A DNA stretch of 64,000 nucleotides from an uncultured Chryseobacterium sp. (lineage in GTDB: Bacteria > Bacteroidota > Bacteroidia > Flavobacteriales > Weeksellaceae): contig CAJYLO010000025.1 of assembly GCA_913776245.1 (NCBI GenBank), positions 124,001 to 188,000 of the forward strand, read 5' to 3'. Below, piece by piece: positions 8,758 to 15,798 of the stretch. Each line of letters starts with the position of its first letter. Within the stretch, counting starts at the first letter, position 1. The translations under genes and the position numbers were made by a program. Under the pieces are notes generated by a model. It was not told the origin of the DNA. It saw nothing but the letters and a program-made list of their open reading frames with translations, and ran no database searches.

Positions 8758-9837
8758 ATGAAAAATACTATATTAATGGCATTGTCGATGCTGGGTTTGT
8801 CCGATGCAATTATGGCCCAGGAAGATAATAAGCCATTAAAAATCACAGGTTACGCAGAATTATATTATCAATATGACAATAATAATCCTCAAAACAACAC
8901 CAGACCATCTTTCATATACAGCCATAACAGAAATAACGAGGTGAATCTGAATCTCGGATTCGTAAAAGCCAATTATGAAACTGACAAACTGAGAGCTAAT
9001 CTGGCTTTGGCTACCGGAACTTATATGAACGCTAATTATGCCGCGGAACCAGGTGTGCTGAAAAATATCTACGAAGCCAATGTCGGAATCAAAATTTCTA
9101 AATCAAAAAACCTATGGATTGATGCGGGAATATTACCTTCACACATCGGTTTTGAAAGTGCGGTTAGCAAAGATTGCTTTACACTCACACGAAGTCTGCT
9201 GGCGGATAACTCTCCCTATTACGAAAGCGGTGCAAAAATCTCTTACACCAGTGACAGCGGAAAATGGTTCATCAGCGGATTAGTTCTAAACGGATGGCAA
9301 CGAATCCAGCGGGTGGATGGCAATTCTACGGTCGCTTTTGGTCATCACCTGACTTATAAACCAACTGAAAAAATAACCCTAAACAGCAGTTCATTCATCG
9401 GGAATGATAAACCGGACAGCATCAGACAGATGCGTTATTTTCACAATTTATATGGTATTTTCCAGCTCACGGAAAAAGTAGCCCTGACAACAGGATTTGA
9501 TATCGGTGCGGAACAAAAAACTAAAGGAAGCAAGCAATATAACATCTGGTATTCACCGGTGGTTATTGCCAGATACAGTCCCACTCAAAAGCTTAGTTTT
9601 GCTGCAAGAGGCGAATATTACCAAGACAAAAACGGCGTCATTATAACCACAGGAACTAAAAATGGTTTCCAGACTTTTGGATACTCTTTGAATGCAGATT
9701 ATTGGATTTTCCCTAATTTGGTTTGGAGAACGGAAGTCAAAAGCCTTAACAGCAAAGACCATATTTTCTTTAACAGAGATAATGAATTCCGAAAAAATAA
9801 CTTTTCAGCCGTTACATCACTGGCTGTTAGTTTTTAG
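8758..9837 (+). CDS. Outer membrane beta-barrel porin of the kdp operon
   Basis: The product has 359 residues. A signal peptide (cleavage near AIMAQ/E, residue 20) is followed by alternating beta-strand sequence rich in Tyr, Asn and Gly, and the chain ends in an aromatic-terminated strand (LAVSF), the usual beta-barrel C-terminal signature. It lies 18 bases after kdpC and before kdpD, so it is probably made under potassium limitation. The likely role is to let K+ across the outer membrane, inferred from position; no substrate-specific residue can be pointed to. I recall such a porin gene in other Flavobacteriia kdp loci. Confidence 0.85.
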   Translation: MKNTILMALSMLGLSDAIMAQEDNKPLKITGYAELYYQYDNNNPQNNTRPSFIYSHNRNNEVNLNLGFVKANYETDKLRANLALATGTYMNANYAAEPGVLKNIYEANVGIKISKSKNLWIDAGILPSHIGFESAVSKDCFTLTRSLLADNSPYYESGAKISYTSDSGKWFISGLVLNGWQRIQRVDGNSTVAFGHHLTYKPTEKITLNSSSFIGNDKPDSIRQMRYFHNLYGIFQLTEKVALTTGFDIGAEQKTKGSKQYNIWYSPVVIARYSPTQKLSFAARGEYYQDKNGVIITTGTKNGFQTFGYSLNADYWIFPNLVWRTEVKSLNSKDHIFFNRDNEFRKNNFSAVTSLAVSF

Positions 9838-9847
9838 ACAGCCTACA

Positions 9848-9915
9848 GCGAATGGCTTTTAGCAAATGGCTCTAAAAGGACTATTGCTATTTGCCAAAAG
9901 CTAATCGCCAAAAGC
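9848..9915. repeat. Palindromic repeat, GGCTTTTAGC/GCCAAAAGC family
   Basis: The left arm GCGAATGGCTTTTAGCAAATGGC and the right arm GCTATTTGCCAAAAGC...GCCAAAAGC are imperfect inverted copies filling the porin-kdpD gap. A half copy lies at 56938-56962. The repeat creates a false upstream start (ATG at 9891) for kdpD. Confidence 0.65.
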
Positions 9916-9929
9916 AAAAACAATCTCTT

Positions 9930-11051
9930 ATGGACGAAAAAAAATCAGCTCAGGATTTCCTCAATCTGATTAAAAAATCAAGGCGCGGAAAGTTCAAGAT
10001 CTATATCGGGATGAGTGCTGGCGTCGGAAAAACCTATCGGATGCTGCAAGAAGCACATTCGCTTTTGTCAAACGGAATTGATGTAAAAATAGGTTATATT
10101 GAAACGCATCACCGGGAAGAAACCCACGCTTTGCTGGAAGGTTTACCAATCATTCCAAGGAGAAAATTGTTTTACAAGGGAAAAGAGCTGGATGAGCTGG
10201 ATGTACAGGCGGTGATTAATCTCCGTCCGGAAGTGGTGATTGTAGATGAACTGGCCCATACCAACATCGAAGGCAGTAAAAATGAAAAGCGCTGGCAGGA
10301 TGTTTTAGAAATTCTGGAATCGGGTATCAATGTCATCAGTGCGGTCAATATTCAACATATCGAAAGCCTGAATGAAGACATCAAAAGCATAACAAACATT
10401 GAAGTTAAAGAAAGGATTCCCGACAGCGTTTTGGCTCAGGCAGATGAGGTAGTGAATATTGACCTGACCGCAGAAGAGCTCATTGACCGACTGAAAGCTG
10501 GTAAAATCTATGACCGGTCAAAAGTTAACTCAGCGCTCAGCAATTTTTTTAAAAGTGAAAATATTCTTCAGCTTCGCGAATTAGCTTTAAAAGAAGTTGC
10601 CGCACAAGTTCAGCGAAAGGTGGAAACAGAGGTTTCGGTCATTAAAAACATCCGGAAAGAGCGTTTTCTGGCGTGCATCAGCTCCAACGAAAAAACTGCA
10701 AAAAATGTTATTCGCAAAGCTTCCAGACTGGCTAATTATTATAATAGTCAGTGGTTTTTGCTGTATGTGCAAGTTCCGAAAGAAAGTCCGGATAAAATTG
10801 CGCTGGATAAGCAGAGACATCTTATTAATAATTTTAAATTAGCTACGGAATTGGGAGCCGAAATTATAAAAGTAGAGGGAGCAAATGTTGCTCATATCAT
10901 TATGCAACAATGCGAGGATAGAAAAATCACCACAGTCTGCATTGGCAAACCCCACCTCAGCATCTGGAAAATTATTGCTGCAACGGATACTTTCAATTCA
11001 CTGCTCAATAAATTATCAAAAGAAAATATAGATTTGGTAATATTAAGCTAG
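9930..11051 (+). CDS. kdpD: KdpD N-terminal sensor (KdpD plus Usp domains) without a kinase
   Basis: The product has 373 residues from the ATG at 9930; the upstream ATG at 9891 lies inside a repeat. Residues 15-225 match the KdpD sensor domain, with Walker A GMSAGVGKT at 27-35 and the VIVDELAHTN motif of KdpD. Residues 240-373 look like a universal-stress (Usp) domain. The four-helix membrane part, the GAF domain and the histidine kinase of a full-length KdpD are absent, but the next gene encodes a separate HAMP/PAS histidine kinase. A split KdpD is what I expect in Flavobacteriia. The likely role is a cytoplasmic regulator that reports K+ or nucleotide state to the kinase, inferred from family and order. 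Confidence 0.92.
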   Translation: MDEKKSAQDFLNLIKKSRRGKFKIYIGMSAGVGKTYRMLQEAHSLLSNGIDVKIGYIETHHREETHALLEGLPIIPRRKLFYKGKELDELDVQAVINLRPEVVIVDELAHTNIEGSKNEKRWQDVLEILESGINVISAVNIQHIESLNEDIKSITNIEVKERIPDSVLAQADEVVNIDLTAEELIDRLKAGKIYDRSKVNSALSNFFKSENILQLRELALKEVAAQVQRKVETEVSVIKNIRKERFLACISSNEKTAKNVIRKASRLANYYNSQWFLLYVQVPKESPDKIALDKQRHLINNFKLATELGAEIIKVEGANVAHIIMQQCEDRKITTVCIGKPHLSIWKIIAATDTFNSLLNKLSKENIDLVILS

Positions 11052-11066
11052 AAGATTCGTAAATTG

Positions 11067-11132
11067 AAAGTAAGATGTAAAATGTAATAAGTATTATTAA
11101 AAACATCTCACTTTTTACTAAAAGCTTTTCAC
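11067..11132. repeat. Degenerate palindromic repeat between kdpD and the histidine kinase
   Basis: GAAAGTAAGATGT in the left half is answered by ACATCTCACTTTTTAC and CTTTTCAC in the right half. It is a degenerate member of the GTGAAAAGT family. Confidence 0.5.
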
Positions 11133-11138
11133 TATAAT

Positions 11139-12863
11139 ATGAAAATTAAGACAAAACTGAACATTGGCGTAGGACTGCTTTTTCTGATGATATTCTTTTT
11201 GTCCGTTCTTAGCGGCTGGTATATCAATCAGCTAAAAAAAGACACGAATAACATCCTGAAGGCCAATTATAATACGCTGGAATATTCCAGAAATATGCTT
11301 TTGGCACTTGAAGAGATCAATACAGATCCGCTTGCGTTCAAAGTATTTGAAAAGCATTTGCAAAAACAACAGAAAAATGTGACGGAGCCGGGAGAAAAAG
11401 AAGCAACCGATAATGTTGCTGTCCACTTCGAGGCATTGAAAGGAGACTCGGGGAATATAATGCTCCAATCGTCTATAAGAAAAGATATTGCGGAACTTAT
11501 GCAACTGAATATGAGCGCTATAGAACATAAAAGCAGCATTGCCGACTCTACTGCCAAAAGTGCAATTCTCGCAATTTCCGTGACAGGTATGATTTGCTTT
11601 ATCATTGCTTTTATTTTGCTGATTAATCTTCCGTCCAATATTGCAGACCCCATAAAAATTCTGACGGCAAGCATCAGGCAGATCGCTAATCAAAATTATA
11701 AAGAAAGAATTCATTTTGAGAGCAGGAGCGAGTTTGGCGAGTTGGCAAAATCCTTCAATACAATGGCGGAAAAACTCCAGGAATATTCAGAAAGCAGGCT
11801 GGAAAAGATCATCCGGGGAAAGAAACGTATTGAAACACTGATCGATAATATGCACGATCCGGTAATCGGGATTGATGAAAACAAAAAAGTCCTTTTTGTG
11901 AATGATGAAGCGCTCAAAATTACAGGACTTAAGAAAGACTATTTTTTAGGAAAGCAGATCCAGGATATTGCTGTCACAAATGACCTTGTAAGAAATCTGA
12001 TCAAGGAGGTTATTATCGATGAAACTGAAAATAAGGATAAAGAGCCTATAAAAATCTATGCAGATGGGAAGGAAAGTTATTTTGTGAAAGACATTATTGA
12101 TATCAATATTGTGCCTACCGGAGAACGGGAAAGCCGATTCATCGGCCAAGTAATTATGCTTAGAAATATTACGCCGTTCAAGGAGCTTGATCTGGCTAAA
12201 ACTAATTTTCTCGGAACAGTTTCCCACGAATTCAAGACCCCGATTTCATCTATAAAAATGGGATTGCAGCTGTTGGAAAATCAAAAAATTGGAGATTTAA
12301 ATGAGGAACAGAAGAATCTTGTCAACGGCATCAGGGAAGATTCCGAAAGACTGCTGAAAATCACAGGCGAACTGCTTAATATCACTCAGGTAGAAAGTGG
12401 CTTAATACAGCTTGACATCAAACATTCTGACATCAAAACCATAACTGAAGAAGCTGTTAGTGCGAACAGATCTTTTGCGGAACAAAAAAACATCCATATC
12501 AATATTAGGCAGGATGCTGAACTCTATGGCATTACTGCGGACAGTGAAAAAACATCCTGGGTTCTGAATAATCTCCTATCCAATGCGATTCGGTATTCTT
12601 ATGAAAATTCGGAAGTTAATATTAATATAACTGAGGAAGATCGTAAAATCAAATTCTCTGTTCAAGATTTCGGCAAAGGAATCGAGGAACAGTATCTGGA
12701 CAAAATTTTCGATCGTTACTTTAAAATTCCCGGAAGCGGCAAGGAAGGGACAGGTTTGGGACTGAGTATCAGCAAACATTTTATAGAAGCACAAGGCGGA
12801 TCTATCTCCGTAAAATCGGAATTAGGCTCCGGAAGTACTTTTTCTTTTGAGCTTCCCAAATAA
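11139..12863 (+). CDS. HAMP/PAS sensor histidine kinase of the kdp locus
   Basis: The product has 574 residues. Transmembrane helix 1 lies at about 7-29, a periplasmic sensor region at about 30-140 and helix 2 at about 142-166. These are followed by a HAMP linker, a PAS domain (about 225-340), a HisKA domain with phospho-acceptor H363 in VSHEFKTP, and an HATPase domain with the N box (NNLLSNAIRYS), G1 box (DFGKGI) and G2 box (GTGLGLSI). It supplies the kinase half missing from KdpD and is the natural partner of the sigma-54 regulator at 2287. The architecture (large periplasmic loop, PAS) differs from KdpD, so the stimulus may not be potassium alone. Confidence 0.92.
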   Translation: MKIKTKLNIGVGLLFLMIFFLSVLSGWYINQLKKDTNNILKANYNTLEYSRNMLLALEEINTDPLAFKVFEKHLQKQQKNVTEPGEKEATDNVAVHFEALKGDSGNIMLQSSIRKDIAELMQLNMSAIEHKSSIADSTAKSAILAISVTGMICFIIAFILLINLPSNIADPIKILTASIRQIANQNYKERIHFESRSEFGELAKSFNTMAEKLQEYSESRLEKIIRGKKRIETLIDNMHDPVIGIDENKKVLFVNDEALKITGLKKDYFLGKQIQDIAVTNDLVRNLIKEVIIDETENKDKEPIKIYADGKESYFVKDIIDINIVPTGERESRFIGQVIMLRNITPFKELDLAKTNFLGTVSHEFKTPISSIKMGLQLLENQKIGDLNEEQKNLVNGIREDSERLLKITGELLNITQVESGLIQLDIKHSDIKTITEEAVSANRSFAEQKNIHINIRQDAELYGITADSEKTSWVLNNLLSNAIRYSYENSEVNINITEEDRKIKFSVQDFGKGIEEQYLDKIFDRYFKIPGSGKEGTGLGLSISKHFIEAQGGSISVKSELGSGSTFSFELPK

Positions 12864-12920
12864 TAAACCGCTCAGCAACTTTCGAATTTCAGCCCAATTA
12901 AACCTCAATAAAATAAAAAA

Positions 12921-12942
12921 CCACCTCTATTTCTAAAGGTGG
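12921..12942 (-). terminator. Terminator of tRNA-Gln
   Basis: A CCACCT/AGGTGG stem with a 10-base loop is followed, read on the minus strand, by TTTTTTATTTTA. The plus strand lacks a T run, so the kinase transcript probably ends less sharply. Confidence 0.75.
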
Positions 12943-12946
12943 CTTG

Positions 12947-13017
12947 TAGACCCACAGGGATTCGAACCCCAGATGACTGAACCAAAATCAGTAGTGTTAC
13001 CGCTACACCATGGGTCT
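12947..13017 (-). tRNA. tRNA-Gln (anticodon TTG)
   Basis: A cloverleaf of 71 bases is readable on the minus strand. The acceptor is AGACCCA paired with TGGGTCT, the D arm contains GTGTAGCGGT, the anticodon loop TTTTGGT carries TTG, and the T arm GGGGTTCGAATCCC is perfect. No CCA is encoded. A -7 box lies just upstream. Confidence 0.93.
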
Positions 13018-13033
13018 GTTCTTTTAAGTGGTG

Positions 13034-13041
13034 CAAATTTA
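13034..13041 (-). promoter_or_regulatory. -7 box (TAAATTTG) for tRNA-Gln
   Basis: CAAATTTA on the plus strand reads TAAATTTG on the minus strand, an exact match to TAnnTTTG, 17 bases before the tRNA 5' end. Confidence 0.55.
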
Positions 13042-13117
13042 TAGCTTTTTTTTGAACTTCCAAACTTTTTCTGAAAAAAAATGAATAATTTTATAAAATA
13101 ATTTTTCGCTCAACCTA

Positions 13118-14149
13118 ATGTTAATCGACCTTTCCAAAGCATCAGCCAAAACACCTGAACCATCTAACGAATTTGAAACCAAAGTTTTAGAATTCATAAA
13201 AGAATGGAAATCGGACTCCAAAATGGTTAAAGTTCAGACTTCCGGCTCCACCGGAATACCGAAAATTTTTGACATCGAAAAATCAAAAATGATGAACTCC
13301 GCCAAAATGACTTGTGATTTTTTAGGTCTGAAAGAAGGTGATACCGCCCTACTCTGTCTTCCGATTGAATATATCTCGGGAAAAATGATGGTTGTTAGAA
13401 GTATTTCCAGAAAATTAAAACTTCTGATTACAGAAACATCTCTCAATCCTTTGCAACATCTCAACGAGAAAGTTGATTTCTGTGCAATGACGCCTTTGCA
13501 GGTCGAAAATTCTCTGGACAAAATTCATTTTATCAAAAATCTTATTATTGGTGGCGCAGCTGTCTCAGAAAGTTTGAAACTAAAAATAGCTCAAACGCTC
13601 CAATTCTCCAACTCTCCAACTCAGATATTCGAAACGTACGGCATGAGTGAAACGCTTTCACATATTGCCCTGAAAGAAATTTTTCCTGATGCTCAGGATT
13701 GGTTTACAGTTTTTGATGGTGTTGATATTGCTTTGGATGAAAGAGGATGTTTAAAAATATCTGCTCCCAGACTGAATTCAGAACTTTTGCAGACCAATGA
13801 TTTGGTTGAGATTAAGGACAAGAAACAATTCCGTTTTCTGGGAAGATTAGACAATGTCATCAATTCCGGCGGCGCAAAGATTTTTCCTGAGGAACTTGAA
13901 AAGCTGGTAAAAAAGATTATTGCAAACGAAGCTGTTTTTATAGGAATAGACGATGAAAAGTTAGGACAAAAATTGGTTTTAGTTATCGAAAGCACAGAAT
14001 CCGAATCTATCAGATATCAATTATCTGATATCAGTTATAAAAAATCTTTTTATAAGCCAAAAGACATTATTTTTGTCAATCAGATTCCGAGAACATCTAA
14101 TGGAAAAGTAAACCGTCTCGAATTAAAAAAAATGATCCAAAACCGATGA
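13118..14149 (+). CDS. menE: O-succinylbenzoate-CoA ligase-like AMP-binding enzyme
   Basis: The product has 343 residues, short for an acyl-CoA synthetase but normal for flavobacterial MenE. The P-loop-like motif QTSGSTGIPK (about residues 40-49) marks an AMP-forming enzyme. FETYGMSE and a late GRLDNVINSGG motif match the A5 and A8 regions, and a near-C-terminal lysine (SNGKVNR) fits the catalytic lysine. MenE activates o-succinylbenzoate with ATP and CoA in menaquinone synthesis. No other men gene is adjacent, so the assignment rests on similarity. It overlaps arfB by four bases (ATGA), suggesting coupling. The coding DNA near residues 161-168 contains three exact or near-exact 8-bp repeats. 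Confidence 0.8.
   Translation: MLIDLSKASAKTPEPSNEFETKVLEFIKEWKSDSKMVKVQTSGSTGIPKIFDIEKSKMMNSAKMTCDFLGLKEGDTALLCLPIEYISGKMMVVRSISRKLKLLITETSLNPLQHLNEKVDFCAMTPLQVENSLDKIHFIKNLIIGGAAVSESLKLKIAQTLQFSNSPTQIFETYGMSETLSHIALKEIFPDAQDWFTVFDGVDIALDERGCLKISAPRLNSELLQTNDLVEIKDKKQFRFLGRLDNVINSGGAKIFPEELEKLVKKIIANEAVFIGIDDEKLGQKLVLVIESTESESIRYQLSDISYKKSFYKPKDIIFVNQIPRTSNGKVNRLELKKMIQNR
13598..13621 (+). repeat. In-frame 3 x 8-bp tandem repeat inside menE
   Basis: The units are CTCCAATT, CTCCAACT and CTCCAACT. The unit is not a multiple of three, but three units are, so the frame survives; the encoded peptide is QFSNSPTQ. Confidence 0.6.
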
Positions 14150-14538
14150 AAGATTTTTCCGCTGAAATCAGTTATAAAACGTCCCGCTCCTCCGGAGCTG
14201 GCGGACAAAACGTGAATAAGGTGGAAACTGCAGTAACTGCCATATGGAATGTGATGGAAAGTCCTGTTTTCACGTTCGATGAAAAGCTCAGAATTTCGGA
14301 AAAGCTTAAAAACAGGATCAACTCCGAAGGTTTGCTTCAGATGACTTCTTCCGAAAGCAGAACCCAGCTTCAGAATAAAAGAATCGTAACCGAAAAAATG
14401 CTGGAACTGGTTGAAAAAGCTTTGTTTATCCCGAAAAAGCGTGTGGCTACGAAACCGTCTAAAGGACAAATCCAGAAACGGATCGACAATAAAAAGAAAT
14501 TATCCGAGAAGAAAGAAAACAGGAAATTCAGGTTTTAA
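14146..14538 (+). CDS. arfB: ArfB-type ribosome-rescue peptidyl-tRNA hydrolase
   Basis: The product has 130 residues. The GGQ catalytic motif of class I release factors lies at residues 19-21 (RSSGAGGQNVNKVET), while the codon-recognition domains of RF1 and RF2 are missing. The basic tail (KKLSEKKENRKFRF) is the part that enters the empty mRNA channel in ArfB/YaeJ proteins. It frees ribosomes stalled on truncated messages. The start overlaps the menE stop by four bases. The last 11 bases overlap the convergent DUF922 gene. Confidence 0.9.
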   Translation: MKDFSAEISYKTSRSSGAGGQNVNKVETAVTAIWNVMESPVFTFDEKLRISEKLKNRINSEGLLQMTSSESRTQLQNKRIVTEKMLELVEKALFIPKKRVATKPSKGQIQKRIDNKKKLSEKKENRKFRF

Positions 14539-15055
14539 AATCCGATAATTGTTCTATTTCTGCATTGATTTTTTCCGTATACTCCAATTGTTTATCGCGG
14601 ATCCTTCCGTGGCTGGTAACGGTTTCATAATCCTGCTGGTAATTCTTGTAATCATCATAAATCCGGGTATAATAATTCTGCAGCATTTTAGCATCCATTG
14701 TTTTATCACTGATTAGCTTACGGAATCTTCTGGCAAATAATTCGGCAATATCAAAATGACTTTGCTCGTGCATCAGGACAAAATCCGTTTTGTGATCATT
14801 ATGCACCCAGGATTTTGACGGAACAAAAAACGATTCTATCTTCACTTGTCCGGCAGTGAATTTCTTGGTTGGACTGTTCAATAAATAGGAGATCCCGCAA
14901 AATGTTGTAGCCGCTGCCTGGGAATTTCCGGGAATAGCCTTCGACTGAAAATCATTCCATATTAACCGTCTGCCCTCACTCCAGGGAAGTTTATCCTGAG
15001 CTGTTGCCAAACTGGCAAAAAACAAAAAATTAAGTATTAAAAGTAATCGTAACAT
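14528..15055 (-). CDS. Secreted DUF922-type putative metalloprotease
   Basis: The product has 175 residues. A signal peptide (MLRLLLILNFLFFASLATAQ) is followed by a domain containing MHEQSHFDIAE, an HExxH-like motif (H-E-Q-S-H) with a downstream acidic residue, as in DUF922/COG5661 predicted zinc proteases. It is probably periplasmic or secreted. The substrate is unknown. It converges with arfB (11-base overlap) and is divergent from cytidine deaminase, with a 78-base intergenic region. Confidence 0.7.
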   Translation of the reverse strand: MLRLLLILNFLFFASLATAQDKLPWSEGRRLIWNDFQSKAIPGNSQAAATTFCGISYLLNSPTKKFTAGQVKIESFFVPSKSWVHNDHKTDFVLMHEQSHFDIAELFARRFRKLISDKTMDAKMLQNYYTRIYDDYKNYQQDYETVTSHGRIRDKQLEYTEKINAEIEQLSDFKT

Positions 15056-15133
15056 GTCTGTTAGATGATTTTTTTAGATTAATGTTAATTTATTTGTGCA
15101 AAAAATGTATTTTTACCTCCCTCATTTTAAAAA

Positions 15134-15613
15134 ATGGAAAAAGAGATAAAAATCAATTTTGAAGTAATCGAGAATTACGACCATCTTACCGATATAGAAA
15201 AAACACTTTTTGATAAAGCTAAAACCATTCGTGACCAGGCCTATGCGCCCTATTCCAATTTTTGGGTAGGCTGTGCGGTTCTGCTGGAAAATGGTGAAAT
15301 CATCACCGGAAGCAACCAGGAAAATGCCGCTTATCCGTCCGGATTATGTGCTGAACGGACCACTATTTTCTGGACTTCTGCTAATTATCCGGGTGTTAAG
15401 ATCAAAAAACTGTTCGTTATCGGCGCACCAAAAGAAGCGCTCACCTCTACCCCGATTCCGCCTTGCGGCTCTTGCAGACAGTCCATTCTGGAGTATGAAT
15501 CCAAGCAGAAAGAAGGGATAGAAATCTATTTTGCATCATTGGACGGCGAAATTTATAAAACCAAATCCATACGGGATCTGCTCCCGTTTTCCTTCGACGC
15601 CAGCTTTTTGTAA
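15134..15613 (+). CDS. cdd: Cytidine deaminase
   Basis: The product has 159 residues. The zinc and catalytic motifs are visible: C72-A-E74-R and PPCGSC with C111 and C114. It deaminates cytidine and deoxycytidine to uridine and deoxyuridine in pyrimidine salvage. The length and single domain fit the tetrameric type, with an N-terminal extension of about 20 residues. A long repeat element follows immediately. Confidence 0.92.
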   Translation: MEKEIKINFEVIENYDHLTDIEKTLFDKAKTIRDQAYAPYSNFWVGCAVLLENGEIITGSNQENAAYPSGLCAERTTIFWTSANYPGVKIKKLFVIGAPKEALTSTPIPPCGSCRQSILEYESKQKEGIEIYFASLDGEIYKTKSIRDLLPFSFDASFL

Positions 15614-15619
15614 TTTTTT

Positions 15620-15766
15620 AGGAGCAAGACGTTTATACCTCTGACAGAAGCTTGCAGCCTGCTGTCCACTATATCTTTTTTTCATCCGAACGAAACCTCA
15701 CAGGTTTTAAAAAACCTGTGAGGTTCCCAAAGCTAAAAAAAGGATGCCGTTCCCATCAGGGCTATG
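15620..15766 (+). repeat. Long interspersed repeat with nested hairpin, copy 1
   Basis: From the left it reads TTAGGAGC, then GCTGTCCACTATATCTTTTTT, then a palindrome (AACCTCACAGGTTTT/AAAACCTGTGAGGTT, 15692-15725), then AAAAAAGGATGCCGTTCCCATC and GGGCTATG. The same blocks appear in reverse orientation at 49458-49576. There is no ORF inside; it is not an insertion sequence. Confidence 0.85.
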
Positions 15767-15798
15767 TTGAAGGGTTGTCTTTTCTTCGACGATTTTTG

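Noticed and set aside
9891-9929. Upstream ATG for kdpD
   Set aside because: It falls inside a palindromic repeat and adds a basic tail absent from the family; the ATG at 9930 is preferred.
14180-14200. CTCCTCCGGAGC palindrome inside arfB
   Set aside because: It encodes the conserved SSGAGG of the GGQ motif region, so the palindrome is a coding coincidence, not a repeat insertion.
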